DNA from: CAWAMR01 sp963783095
GTDB taxonomy: Bacteria; Planctomycetota; Planctomycetia; Gemmatales; Gemmataceae
Assembly (NCBI GenBank): GCA_963783095.1
Contig: CAWAMR010000018.1
Coordinates: forward strand, 248,001-312,000
Length of the DNA: 64,000 nt
Direction: 5' to 3'
Position 1 is the first letter of the stretch; each line of letters starts with the position of its first letter. The translations under genes were made by a program, and so were the position numbers. The notes below the pieces were generated by a model. The model saw only the letters and a program-made list of their open reading frames with translations, searched no databases and was not told the DNA's origin. Below, piece after piece: positions 31,367-40,231 of this stretch.

Positions 31367-32934
31367 GTGGCAACTACTTCAACAGATTCAGCCACTTCCG
31401 GCGAAGACTCGGCAGATCTTCGCATCCTGCGCGAAGCTTGCCGCCGGGCCGACAACATCATTGCAGCGCTCGAGCGCGGCATCGCCGTTCTGAACGCCGA
31501 TTTTCGCATTCTGTGGGCGAATACCCCTTTCCGCAAATGGTGTCCGGACGATCCGATTGGTCAAACTTTTCCCTCGGCGATCGGCCCCTTCACCCTTCTT
31601 TGGCCCGATACTTTCCCGAGTGCTTTGGCTTTGTCCGGACAAACCGTTTCGGTTCACCTCCTCCATAGCAATTCCCGCCACCTCGATTTGAATATCACGC
31701 CCATCCGAGACAACGATGCGATTCATGAACTGGTGGTCGTATGCACCGACATTACCGCATCGGTGATTCGCCAGCAGAAACTCGATGCACTCCATCGCGC
31801 CGGACAGGAACTGGCAGCACTCGACACCGAACTGCTCAGCGAGATGAGCGTCTGCAACCGGGCCGAGCTGCTCAAGCTCAATCTGCAGCGGCACATTCAC
31901 GATCTGTTGCAATACAACGTCATCGAGATTCGCTTACTCAATCCGCGGAACAGGAAGTTGGAGCCGTTGCTGGAAGAGGGGATGACGCCCGATGCCGCTG
32001 CGCGCGATCTCTACGCCTTCCCGACGGGCAACGGCGTGACCGGCCTGGTCGGTGCAACCGGCCGAAGTTACGTTTGTGCGGATACGACCAAAGATCCGCA
32101 CTATATCGAAGGTTCCGAGGGTGCGAAATCTTCGATGACGATACCGCTGAACTTTCAGGACGAGGTGATTGGCACCTTCAATGTCGAAAGCCCGCGCCTC
32201 AACGCATTCGGCCCGGAAGAACTCCAGTTCGCCGAGCTCTTTAGCCGGGAAATCGCCAATGCCCTGCACACGCTGAACCTGCTCAGCATCAACAAAGCTG
32301 CACCGCCAGCCAGGCGATCGAGGCCGTCAATCGTGAGATTGCTCTTCCCGCCGATGAGTTGTTGACGCTCGCCAGCCAGTTGAAGGAGCAATTCGGCGAT
32401 CAGTCCCACGTCGTCGACGCTCTCAATCGCATTCTTGTCGACGCCCGCGTTATCAAGCGGAGCATCCAGGAAGTCGGCGAGGGGCTTGCTTTGCCGGACG
32501 CTCATGGCCCGCCGACCAAGAAACTCAGGGGGATGCGAATCCTCGTGATCGACTGCGACGAACGCATTCGACGGTCCGCCCATAGTTTGCTGGAAAAGCA
32601 GGGTTGTCAGGTCGAGACTGCGGCAACGGCAAAAGAGGGGTTGGCGCTGGCTGCATCGGGAAATTACGATGGCGTCCTGGTGGCAGTCCGGCATCCGGAC
32701 CTGGGCGGCACCGCGGTTTATCGGCAGTTGCAATGTCTTCAGCCGGCCGGCCGAATTATTCTGACACAAGGATTCGAGTACGACGGTGGTCATACGATCG
32801 TCAACGCCCGGCAAGAGGGCTACTGGTTGCCCGTTCTGTTCAAGCAGCCTTTCCAGGAAGCGCAAATGATCTCGGCACTGACGTGTCTACCGCCGACAGA
32901 AGTACGCTCCTCGACAGTGGTTCAAGCATCGTGA
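31367..32934 (+). CDS. PAS-GAF protein with degenerate receiver domain (frameshifted)
   Basis: GTG start at 31367 with GGTGGGAGG upstream. An N-terminal PAS domain (GIAVLNADFRILWANTPFRKW) and a GAF domain (AFPTGNGVTGLVGATGRSYV, MTIPLNFQDEVIGTFNVES) are followed, after a break near 32290, by a receiver-like domain: GMRILVIDCDERIRRSAHSL, then YDGVLVAVRHPDLGG. In true receivers the second segment is LLDxxMPD; here the phosphoacceptor Asp is replaced (VAVRHPD). The protein has no kinase domain between GAF and receiver. It is therefore probably a non-phosphorylated sensor or scaffold that binds a small molecule through GAF. It stands alone on the plus strand, with no output gene beside it. Confidence 0.8.
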
Positions 32935-32939
32935 CAGGC

Positions 32940-33112
32940 ATAAAATCCAAATCACAAAATCCAAATCACAAACAAATTCCAAACTTCAATTTGAAATGAC
33001 CAAATGGTAGTGTCCAATTCTGATATTTGGGTTTTGGGATTTGTTTGGAGTTTGAAATTTGCTATTTGGAAGTTGTTTGTGATTTGGGTTTTGTGATTTG
33101 GAGTTTTCCCAG
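32940..33112. repeat. AT-rich inverted repeat of AAATCC words, second copy
   Basis: Left arm (about 32940-33002) made of AAATCC, AAATCAC and AAATTCC words; right arm (about 33026-33112) of their complements GGGATTT, GGATTTG, GTTTGTGATTTGG. Same word set as the element at 8.8-8.96 kb, so the two are members of one spacer family. It occupies the whole gap before the metallophosphoesterase gene. Confidence 0.75.
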
Positions 33113-33120
33113 AGGGATCT

Positions 33121-34282
33121 GTGATTTTCAGCCTACTGTTGTTTGGACTAGCCTGGCTCGGTCACGCCTGTTTGCTGATGGTGATCGTGAACTTCGTGTA
33201 TGGTCATCCCTGGCATCGTCATTTCTTGAAAGCCTTCCGATTCGGCATGGGGATCTTGATCTTCCTGACTCCACCGCTCTTCGCGTGGTTCGTCGATTAT
33301 GATGTGCTGCGCACGATCGATTCCGCAACGGAATCGTGGGGAATGTTTTTGGCGGCTTCCTACTTTGTCCTTGCACTCGGAGTCGCCTGTATCGGCTTGC
33401 CGTATGTCACACTTCGTCGGCAATTTCGGCCGCGCCCGGCCCCGGTAATCGGCGAATCGACGCAGACCTTCGATGTGGCGAAGGAACTGGGTCAGCCGCC
33501 CTACGGCGACGGCAAATATGAGTGGATGGCCAGGCTGCCCTTGAACCACTTGTTCCACGTTGACTTCACGACCCTGACCTTGCAATTTCCCAACGTCCCC
33601 GCTTGCTGGGACGGCTTGACGCTTTTGCAACTGAGCGATCTGCATTTCATCGGCACCCCGTCACGGGCATACTACGATTGGGTCATTCGACATGTAATGC
33701 AGGAAGGGGTTCCCGACCTGTTATTGCTCACTGGCGACTACATCGATACCGAGAAGCACTACGAATGGCTTGAGTCGATCCTCGGTCAACTGCGCTGGAA
33801 TTTGGGGGCGTTCGCGGTCCTGGGAAACCACGACTGGTGGCACGATTTCGACCTGATCCTGCGCCCGGCTCCAATCGCTGGGAATGCACGTCGTCAGCAA
33901 TCGCTGGGAAACGGTGCAAGTGCGCGGCGAACCGTTGACGGTGATCGGACATGAGGGGCCTTGGTTTCGACCAGCACCCGATTTGAGCGCTTGTCCTGGT
34001 GAAGGGTTTCGGTTGTTGTTGAGCCACTGTCCGGACAATATTCGCTGGGCACAGCGAAACAACGTGACGCTGATGCTGTCCGGCCACAATCACGGCGGGC
34101 AGGTTCGGCTGCCGCTCTTTGGCTCGATCTTCGTTCCCAGCACCTATTCGCGGCGTTACGATGCAGGAACCTACGATGAATCGCCGACGTTGTTGCACGT
34201 GAATCGCGGCTTGTCGGGGAAGGAGCCGTTGCGGTTTCGCTGCAATCCACAGGTGACAAAGATTGTGTTACGCCGGGGATGA
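33121..34282 (+). CDS. Membrane-anchored calcineurin-like metallophosphoesterase (frameshifted)
   Basis: GTG start at 33121 after AGAGGG. The N-terminus has three hydrophobic helices (about residues 1-30, 40-58, 75-95). A metallophosphoesterase domain follows with all metal-ligand motifs: LSDLHF, GDYID, LGNHDWW, HCPDN and SGHNHGGQ. The break is near 33865, between FDLIL and LGMHVVSNRW. This is the architecture of YaeI-like membrane-bound phosphoesterases. Substrate unknown; related proteins hydrolyse UDP-diacylglucosamine or cyclic nucleotides, but no specificity residue lets me decide. No obvious operon partner. Confidence 0.85.
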
Positions 34283-34365
34283 TGCAGATTTTAGCGTAGT
34301 GCGAGCAACGAATTGAGCAGTATAATATCGCAATGGAATCAAGATCAAAGTTTTAGGAGAAGGTC

Positions 34366-34605
34366 ATGGTCAAGGTGCTTGCCGATGCGAAACTTTCGCA
34401 GAAACTGCGCGAGACGAAAGAAAGAGTTCAAATAATTGACGAAACGGGAGGCACGCTGGGCTTCTTCGATCCCACGCCGATTGCGCCCCCTGGAGTTGCC
34501 GCTGCAAGATCGCCATGCACCAGGGAAGAACTTGAAGAACTTCGCAAAGAAAAAGGAGGGCGATCGCTCGCTGAAATCCTCCGCGATTTGGAGAAACGCG
34601 GATGA
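34366..34605 (+). CDS. Antitoxin-like small protein 1
   Basis: A 79-aa acidic/basic mixed protein with AGGAGAAGG upstream. It shares most of its sequence with the gene at 35259, including the LSQKLRETKE and DETGGTLGFFDP segments. It is followed in ATGA overlap by a short frame beginning MIFTVVWIPKAEQD, which resembles the start of a RelE/ParE-type toxin. I therefore read it as the antitoxin of a decayed toxin-antitoxin pair. No family name is certain. Confidence 0.6.
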   Translation: MVKVLADAKLSQKLRETKERVQIIDETGGTLGFFDPTPIAPPGVAAARSPCTREELEELRKEKGGRSLAEILRDLEKRG

Positions 34606-34655
34606 TTTTCACCGTTGTCTGGATACCGAAGGCCGAGCAGGACTGCGTACCGTGA
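34602..34655 (+). pseudogene. Toxin gene remnant
   Basis: Starts at the ATG overlapping the antitoxin stop (ATGA) and stops after 17 codons. The opening MIFTVVWIPKAEQD matches the beginning of RelE/ParE-type toxins, but the rest is missing or scrambled. A similar remnant follows the second antitoxin. Confidence 0.5.
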
Positions 34656-34788
34656 TGACCAATAGACCAGGCACCATAGCGACAATCGACGTGAACGTGC
34701 CGGGGGTAACGACTGTCACCAAGATAAAATTCAATCCTTGATGGAGTTTACAAATCGAATGGTGCAAAGGGGACTGAGGGAGCTTGCG

Positions 34789-34992
34789 ATGGATAAGCAC
34801 GAGTTGGATATTTCGGCTCTGTTCAAGAGTGAAGAGCTTGCAACGCATATCGTGGATTCGCTGGTAGACCATGGCATTATTGGCAAGGATCATTTCCAGG
34901 AAGCGGTGGCTTCTGTCAAGTGGGAACTTGATGCACAACATGGAATTGGTCGGATAATTTTGAATGCCGAAGCGGACGCTACCGGCGATTAG
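34789..34992 (+). CDS. Hypothetical small protein
   Basis: 67 aa from the ATG at 34789 with GAGGGAG upstream; an earlier in-frame start is not supported by a ribosome site. Helical and acidic: MDKHELDISALFKSEEL, then VDHGIIGKDHF. No family recognised. It lies between the two antitoxin-like genes and could be a third component of that degraded cluster. Confidence 0.5.
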   Translation: MDKHELDISALFKSEELATHIVDSLVDHGIIGKDHFQEAVASVKWELDAQHGIGRIILNAEADATGD

Positions 34993-34995
34993 TTT

Positions 34996-35157
34996 CATCG
35001 TTTGCCGCTCCGCAGCGAACGTCGTTGTCTTGCCGCTCCGCGGCTTAGACTTTCCTCGGTCGGTGGCTGATTGCGATCAAGAAAAGCGCTCTCGTGGGTG
35101 GTAGCGCAACGCCGCGGAGCGGCAAGAGAAGACGTTCGCCGCGGAGCGGCAAACGAT
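34996..35157. repeat. Long inverted repeat with CCGCTCCGC blocks
   Basis: Left arm (about 34998-35044) with GCCGCTCCGCAGCGAACG and TTGCCGCTCCGCGGC; right arm (about 35109-35157) with GCCGCGGAGCGGCAAG and CGTTCGCCGCGGAGCGGC. Nearly perfect pairing over 45 bases. It fills the gap before the second antitoxin-like gene and belongs to the family of spacer palindromes seen across the window. Confidence 0.8.
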
Positions 35158-35258
35158 GGTGGTCGTACTCGTTGCGAATTGTGTCATTTCGGGCTGTTCG
35201 CACTATATAATTCCCCAATCAAATGAGAACTGCGGGATCGCAATTTTAGGAGAAGGCC

Positions 35259-35540
35259 ATGATCAAGGTGCTTGCCGATGCCCAACTTTCGCAGAAGCTG
35301 CGCGAGACAAAAGAAACATTCCAGATCGTTGACGAAACGGGTGGCACGCTCGGCTTCTTCGATCCCATGCCGATTGCTGCACCTGGGGTTGCTGCCGCTC
35401 GGTCCCCCAACAGTATCGAGCGCCTCAAGGAATTGTGCAAACAAACTGGAGGCCGTCCGCTTGCTGAAATCCTCGGCGATTTGGAGAAGGCAGATGAATT
35501 TCACGTTTGTCTGGCTGCTGACGGCCGAAAGGCGACTTGA
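35259..35540 (+). CDS. Antitoxin-like small protein 2, with toxin start fused by an indel
   Basis: Paralogue of the gene at 34366 with the same AGGAGAAGG site. In the first copy the protein stops at the ATGA overlap; here one base differs, so the frame reads through as LEKADEFHVCLAADG to 35540. A toxin-like frame starting MNFTFVWLLTAERRL begins at 35494. I infer that the ancestral antitoxin ended at the ATGA and that an indel destroyed it. The toxin remnant runs straight into the next, opposite-strand gene. Confidence 0.6.
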   Translation: MIKVLADAQLSQKLRETKETFQIVDETGGTLGFFDPMPIAAPGVAAARSPNSIERLKELCKQTGGRPLAEILGDLEKADEFHVCLAADGRKAT

Positions 35541-35556
35541 TTTCGTCGTTATCGTC

Positions 35557-36423
35557 CTATTCCACCTTCATCATCCACAAATCGAACTTCCCTTTTCGCT
35601 CTGCAACCCACACAGTGTGCTTGCCGTCCGGATGCCAGGTTGCGTAATCGTCCTTCTCTTCATTCGTCGTGAGCCGTTTCAAATCGCTGCCATCAATAGC
35701 GCATCGATAGATCTCGTAATTGCCGGCGCGATTGGAAGTGAATGCCAGATGCTTGCCGTCCGGCGACCAGCAGGGCCGGGCTTCCAACCCCGGACTCTTG
35801 AGCACTCGCTTTACTTCATTGCCGTCGGCGTTCATCACGTACAAATCGTAATCTCCATCCCGGCTGGAACAAAACGCGATCTTCTTGCAATCGGGTGAAT
35901 ACGACGGCCAGTGGTTCATGCCTCCCTTGGTCAGCGTCTTTTGATCTTTCCCTTCCCTGTCTACCGAAACAATGTCGGTTCCGGTCGCGGTGGGAATACC
36001 GAAGGCAACCCGGCCCCCATCCGGTGCAAACGCCGGTCTTCGTAAGGAAGCAAAGCCGCCACCCGGATCGAAACTCGATTCCTTGTTCTGTTTGCCATCC
36101 CGAATGACGAGCCTGAGATTCAAATTCCCCCGGCTCTGGATGAAAGCGTATTGACTCTCGTCGCGCGCGAAGGCGGCCTCGAATTCGGACGTGGTCGCAG
36201 TGGGGTGAAGCCTGGCAATCGAAAGGTCCGACAGTTTCAGTTTCATGAGAGAAAACTGCGTCGGCGTTTCCTGAAGCGTGAAGACGATCGCTTCGCCTTT
36301 ATCTACGAAAACCGGATCGGTCTTGATTCGCCCGTCGGTGGTCAATCGTTTCGGCTCGCCGGCGTGGGTTGTAAATGTGGCAAAGCAACCCAGGATTGCA
36401 AGCACCCAATTAGAACAACTCAT
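35557..36423 (-). CDS. TolB-like PD40 beta-propeller protein
   Basis: 288 aa with a leader and five or six PD40/TolB-type blades: FAPDGGRVAFG, YSPDCKKIAFCSSRDGDYDLYVMNADG, WSPDGKHLAFTSNRAGNYEIY, WHPDGKHTVWVAERKG. It overlaps the preceding DUF1501 gene (36410 onward) by 14 bases, implying translational coupling. Partners of TolB-like propellers usually lie in the periplasm. Role here unknown; likely an accessory of the coupled DUF1501 protein. Confidence 0.82.
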   Translation of the reverse strand: MSCSNWVLAILGCFATFTTHAGEPKRLTTDGRIKTDPVFVDKGEAIVFTLQETPTQFSLMKLKLSDLSIARLHPTATTSEFEAAFARDESQYAFIQSRGNLNLRLVIRDGKQNKESSFDPGGGFASLRRPAFAPDGGRVAFGIPTATGTDIVSVDREGKDQKTLTKGGMNHWPSYSPDCKKIAFCSSRDGDYDLYVMNADGNEVKRVLKSPGLEARPCWSPDGKHLAFTSNRAGNYEIYRCAIDGSDLKRLTTNEEKDDYATWHPDGKHTVWVAERKGKFDLWMMKVE

Positions 36424-37741
36424 GAATCACCCTCGCTTCGCTCAGCACGCGCATCTCCGCTCTGGCCTGCGCATCAATTCCCAGTGTCTCGCATAGGGTC
36501 GCACCCACCATTGCCGGTGTAATCGGCTCCGTGATCGGGTCGCTTGCGGTCTTGTCGCTTTCGCCGATGACCCGGCCTGGTTTCACTCCCGCACCAGCCC
36601 ACATCGAGAAATAACATTGCGGCCAGTGATCCCTGCTGGCTTGACCGTTGATCCTCGGCGTTCGCCCGAACTCACCCATTGCCACGACCAGCGTCGAATC
36701 CAGCAAACCGCGCTCTTTGAGATCATCGAGTAATGCGGAATAAACGCGATCGAATATCGGGCCATGACGGTCCATCAACAAATCGAAATTGTAGATATGC
36801 GTATCCCAGCCAAAGTCGCAGTTGGGCGTCATCGCCTCAACGTATTGCGACCAGTTGACCTGGACATAAGGAACCTTGGCCTCGACCAGTCGGCGGGCCA
36901 GCAAGCAACTTTGACCGAAGGAAGTTTGCCCATAAGACTGCCGGGTTGCCTCTTTTTCGCGCGACAAGTCGAGCGCCTGTCGAGCTTCGGGAGTTGTCAA
37001 CAAAGCATAAGCACGCCTTTGCGAAGTATCCCACTTGCTGAAATCGGGCGTATCGATCTTTCGCTGCACGCCATCGAGTTCGGCCAGCAGTTGACGACGG
37101 TCATCCAGGTGGTTCAAAGTCAAACCATCGAGCAGCTTGAGCGCTGGGATATCGGTTTCGCCCTTATCGGAGCAAGCAACCATGAAAGGGTCGTGAGTCC
37201 GACCCCAGTTGCCGCCGCCGTAGCCTTTCATCAGACCGACGACATCGCGCGGCGAGCCTCGCCCCAGCGAGATAAATGAGGGCAAGTCCCTGCTGCCAAT
37301 ATGTCGAGACACAATGGAACCGAAGTTCGGCTGCAAACCGTCCCCGCTCTGTGCCGCGCCGGTCAACCCGATCGTACCGGCCTTGAGGTGATCGCCATCG
37401 AAAGTCTTGTGGGAACGGATCAAGGCAAACTGATCGGAGCGAGCTGCGATTTTGGGAAAAAGCTCGGTGAATCGGACCCCTGGAGTCCTGGTCGGAATGG
37501 TGGTGAACGGGCCGCGAAATTCCGCAGGCGCGTTGGGCTTGGGGTCGAAGGTATCGAGATGGCTGGGCGCACCCCAGAGCCAAAGGACGATGACTGATTT
37601 GGCCTTCCGTCGATCCTCCGCACCGACAACCGGCTTGCCGCTGGGCAACAGGGCAAAGGGCGCTGCCAGCGAAGCGGTGAGGAAAGAACGCCGAGAAACT
37701 CCACCGCAAAGGCGGGGACGGAAACTGCCGATATCAAGCAT
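36410..37741 (-). CDS. DUF1501 family protein, second copy
   Basis: 443 aa with the twin-arginine segment SRRSFLTASLAAP. Family motifs WLWGAPSHLDTFDPKPNAP, MKGYGGGNWGRT, VAMGEFGRTPRING and HWPQCYFSMWAGAGVKPG are all present. It overlaps both neighbours on the minus strand: 14 bases with the TolB-like gene and the last codons of the small gene before it (CATGCTTGA). No PSCyt1 partner is adjacent, unlike the DUF1501 gene at 22 kb. Confidence 0.92.
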   Translation of the reverse strand: MLDIGSFRPRLCGGVSRRSFLTASLAAPFALLPSGKPVVGAEDRRKAKSVIVLWLWGAPSHLDTFDPKPNAPAEFRGPFTTIPTRTPGVRFTELFPKIAARSDQFALIRSHKTFDGDHLKAGTIGLTGAAQSGDGLQPNFGSIVSRHIGSRDLPSFISLGRGSPRDVVGLMKGYGGGNWGRTHDPFMVACSDKGETDIPALKLLDGLTLNHLDDRRQLLAELDGVQRKIDTPDFSKWDTSQRRAYALLTTPEARQALDLSREKEATRQSYGQTSFGQSCLLARRLVEAKVPYVQVNWSQYVEAMTPNCDFGWDTHIYNFDLLMDRHGPIFDRVYSALLDDLKERGLLDSTLVVAMGEFGRTPRINGQASRDHWPQCYFSMWAGAGVKPGRVIGESDKTASDPITEPITPAMVGATLCETLGIDAQARAEMRVLSEARVIHELF

Positions 37742-38132
37742 GGGACGTCACTTTCGGTGGGAGACTGCTGGTTGGAAAATCCATGGAGAGTAGGGCGGTT
37801 TGCTGCAAGGGTTCGGGAACCGACGCACGACAACTAAATCCTCCATCGCTCCACACCTGAACATCGTGGACTTCTTGCGACATTCCATCCAATGACCGAA
37901 GAGACAATCCAAGCGCGGCAACGGCTGCTTCGTATTGTGGGAGAACGCTCAACGCTTGTGCATTTGCCGCTTGCTCGAATCCAAGAAAGATCGATTCAAC
38001 TTCGGCAAAGGCGACATTCTTTTGGAATTGGCCCAAAAGTAAATCTTCCTGGATTTCTTCTACAGTCACTATGCCGAGGCTTCGATTGGTGGTATCGACG
38101 AGGCACAATCGTTGTCCAATTTCAAAGGTCAT
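37734..38132 (-). CDS. Hypothetical protein between DUF433 cluster and DUF1501
   Basis: Start at the ATG at 38132, two bases after the stop of the gene before it, rather than the GTG nine bases upstream. 132 aa; MTFEIGQRLCLVDTTNRSLGIV reads like a beta-rich domain opening with a metal- or ligand-binding-like loop. It stops inside the DUF1501 start (overlapping ATG/TGA). The C-terminal 30 residues (PEPLQQTALLSMDFPTSSLPPK) look disordered and could be spurious read-through. No family recognised. Possibly the immunity-like partner of the next gene, from gene order only. Confidence 0.5.
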   Translation of the reverse strand: MTFEIGQRLCLVDTTNRSLGIVTVEEIQEDLLLGQFQKNVAFAEVESIFLGFEQAANAQALSVLPQYEAAVAALGLSLRSLDGMSQEVHDVQVWSDGGFSCRASVPEPLQQTALLSMDFPTSSLPPKVTSHA

Positions 38133-38134
38133 GA

Positions 38135-38521
38135 CTAACACCCCGTGGTCGCGTGAAATACTTGAGCCAAGATAGTCAAATTAGCATCTGAAAATCCCGC
38201 GACTCCGTCTTTGTGGATCAATCGCGCATGATTCGGGAATCGATCCGTTGGATCGAGCATCACATCAAAACCGGCAGCACGAATTGCATCTACCGTTGTT
38301 GACGCCACAGTCGAAGCATGAATCTTCCATTTTTGTGAGCGAGGGTATGCTGCTCTCATTTGGTTTGCGGCGTCGCCAGGAGTTCCGCCCAGCAATACTG
38401 AAATTCCAGCCGGATTGAGAGCAATGTCGAATACCGAGAGTCGAAGATTATCAATACCCGCACCGCCCACGCGATGGACTATTGTATCTAACGAGAGAGA
38501 AGGCGATCCAGCGGAAGACAT
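38135..38521 (-). CDS. Hypothetical protein next to DUF433 gene
   Basis: 128 aa from the ATG at 38521. It contains RVGGAGIDNLRLSVFDIALNP and the distinctive tail DPTDRFPNHARLIHKDGVAGFSDANLTILAQVF. I have a feeling of having seen this tail in planctomycete two-gene cassettes, but cannot name a family. The gene ends two bases before the next one starts, so they form a tight pair. Gene order, DUF433 then this then a small protein, resembles toxin-antitoxin-like cassettes. Confidence 0.5.
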   Translation of the reverse strand: MSSAGSPSLSLDTIVHRVGGAGIDNLRLSVFDIALNPAGISVLLGGTPGDAANQMRAAYPRSQKWKIHASTVASTTVDAIRAAGFDVMLDPTDRFPNHARLIHKDGVAGFSDANLTILAQVFHATTGC

Positions 38522-38543
38522 AGTCCTCAATCATTCTCAAGGT

Positions 38544-38887
38544 TCAGTTGTTTTCATGCCAAAGCGGCGCACGGACGAGCAATCGCCCGCGAAGGTCGGG
38601 CAGGTCTCCTTGCTGACCACCAATCTGCTTCCGTACTTCAACCGCACGTTCTTCTCGGGTGGCCAGATACTGATCGACATCCTCTTGATGGCGGAGGTAA
38701 TATGCAATCACGCCATAAGCATCAGGGAGTGTCACAGTCGGGTATCGTTGAATGATGGCCTCTGGGGTTGCTCCGTCTTGGAAGGCACGGATTACCAATT
38801 CCAAGAGGACACGGGACTCACCGATGCGGAGACGCCAGACGAATCATTGCGCAGAGGCGGAGCCTCAGTTTGGATAGTTATGCTCAT
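38544..38887 (-). CDS. DUF433-family putative antitoxin (frameshifted)
   Basis: The second frame has the family signature FQDGATPEAIIQRYPTVTLPDAYGVIAYYLRHQEDVDQYL. The upstream frame from the ATG at 38887 supplies MSITIQTEAPPLRNDSSGV, the usual short leader; a break near 38830 joins the two. DUF433 proteins are mostly antitoxin or regulatory partners of DUF5615/PIN-like toxins. No PIN-like gene follows; the two genes downstream are unknown. Confidence 0.7.
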
Positions 38888-38934
38888 TGGGCAACCTTTC
38901 TCAACTCGACAACCGTTTTCATCGAATTCAGCGG

Positions 38935-39264
38935 CTAAATGACAGCCCACATTGTGGTAATTAGCCAGTGCTGGAACCATCCGACGAATGCCAGCCAGGG
39001 CACAAACGCCGCCATCTTTGTCCATGAAACCTGAGCGCCCCTCAGCTTGGCTACGATTGCCGACACCGCCCCGATCGCCGGAAGTACAAAGCTGAAGAAC
39101 ACCCATTGGCTTGTGTCTGGAATGCCGGTGATCCCGGAAGTACAACGTAACAGGATCAAGCTGCCAATCGGGTAGAGGACGGCAACGGCGAGTAAAACGG
39201 TGTTCGCGCGTGAAATCTGAGTGCCCTCAGATTCTAGGGTCGAACTCACGGTTGGATTATTCAT
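38935..39264 (-). CDS. Membrane protein of a four-gene coupled cassette (gene 4)
   Basis: 109 aa from the ATG at 39264; a further upstream start would overlap the previous gene by 60 bases. Three hydrophobic helices (AVAVLYPIGSLILL, FVLPAIGAVSAI, PWLAFVGWFQHWLI). It overlaps the preceding gene by eight bases. No family recognised. Its chain of overlaps implies translation together with the three genes upstream. Confidence 0.6.
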   Translation of the reverse strand: MNNPTVSSTLESEGTQISRANTVLLAVAVLYPIGSLILLRCTSGITGIPDTSQWVFFSFVLPAIGAVSAIVAKLRGAQVSWTKMAAFVPWLAFVGWFQHWLITTMWAVI

Positions 39265-39595
39265 CGCTACATAATTTCTCAACAGCAAATGATTCAAAGC
39301 TTTGTCTGCGGGTTTGGTCAAGACTGATCGCGGTTAGCGGAATGGTTCCCAGATGGCGTGCCTTCTCCAACCGGTACCAGTAATCCGGATTCGCTCTTAT
39401 TTCTTCTTCGGAAAAGAATGGAAGAATATACAGGTCGTAGCATTCAGAATAATCGTCTTTCTCTTCCTTGAAGAAACTGCGCATGAAGTACCAGCGTCCT
39501 CGCAAAGTAAATCGAATCTGCCTGGGGACGTCGTAGAATTCACCATACTTGAATGGTATCTTCGCTGGCACCTCGATACCTCTTTTCGCTTTCAA
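39257..39595 (-). CDS. Hypothetical soluble protein of the cassette (gene 3)
   Basis: 112 aa, aromatic and charged (KIPFKYGEFYDVPRQIRF, FRGRWYF-like RGRWYFMRSFFKEEKDDY). It overlaps gene 2 by four bases and gene 4 by eight. No family recognised. The segment YDLYILPFFSEEEI has a high number of acidic and aromatic residues, typical of small effector or immunity proteins, but that is only an impression. Confidence 0.55.
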   Translation of the reverse strand: MKAKRGIEVPAKIPFKYGEFYDVPRQIRFTLRGRWYFMRSFFKEEKDDYSECYDLYILPFFSEEEIRANPDYWYRLEKARHLGTIPLTAISLDQTRRQSFESFAVEKLCSDE

Positions 39596-39807
39596 TGCCC
39601 GATAGTTGGCTTCAGCTTCGAATCGCCTTCCGGGGAGTTGGTACTGGTCGGCTCTACTAAAAAGCCCGCCTTGGTCTGCGCGGAGTCGGGGACTTCCGCC
39701 CGGTCAAGGACAATGCTGCCATCGCGCAATCCGTCGATCAATTCACGAAGCACGGACTCAAAACTACGCCGAGGAGTTAGCGCCGGAAACCAACGGAAGA
39801 GATTCAT
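39592..39807 (-). CDS. Hypothetical 71-aa protein of the cassette (gene 2)
   Basis: 71 aa, MNLFRWFPALTPRRSFESVL then a charged helix. It overlaps gene 1 and gene 3 by four bases each (ATGA). The order and length suggest a small regulator or adaptor, not identifiable. Confidence 0.55.
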   Translation of the reverse strand: MNLFRWFPALTPRRSFESVLRELIDGLRDGSIVLDRAEVPDSAQTKAGFLVEPTSTNSPEGDSKLKPTIGH

Positions 39808-40145
39808 CGGATTTTCCTCTTTACAAAGAGTTCTTCAAACGCAGCCGTCAATATTGTTGCTGCCTGGTCTGCCGTCTCGAGCCTGTTGAGGGAAATCTCC
39901 AACAACCGTATAGCAATGTTATCTTCCCGCAGTGTTCTTGCAGCAGAGAGCGATGGGAAGAACAGGCTGCTGGCAATTAATCCCGCGACTGCACCAACAT
40001 CGTTTCCGGCCACTGCACCCCAGATCAGTGAAAACAAGCCGGCGACAACAAACACCACGGCGAAGCCATAACAGAGCAACTCAGGAATTCGATTATCTCG
40101 AATCGCCTGGTCAATCACCAGTTTGGGCGTTCTGGGCTCAGCCAC
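39804..40145 (-). CDS. Two-helix membrane protein of the cassette (gene 1)
   Basis: GTG start at 40145 with GGTGGAGAG upstream. 113 aa with two transmembrane helices (LLCYGFAVVFVVAGLFSLIWG and VGAVAGLIASSLFFPSL), then a cytoplasmic helix RLLEISLNRLETADQAATIL. The arrangement recalls membrane proteins associated with bacterial TRADD-N-type immune domains, but I have no alignment to support this. It heads the four-gene overlapping cassette. Confidence 0.55.
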   Translation of the reverse strand: MAEPRTPKLVIDQAIRDNRIPELLCYGFAVVFVVAGLFSLIWGAVAGNDVGAVAGLIASSLFFPSLSAARTLREDNIAIRLLEISLNRLETADQAATILTAAFEELFVKRKIR

Positions 40146-40231
40146 GCGATTCTCTCCACCTTTTGCTCGTGGACCATTTCCTCCAATTATTGTAACACTT
40201 CACGGTCGCTTTTGAATTGAAAATATTGCTT

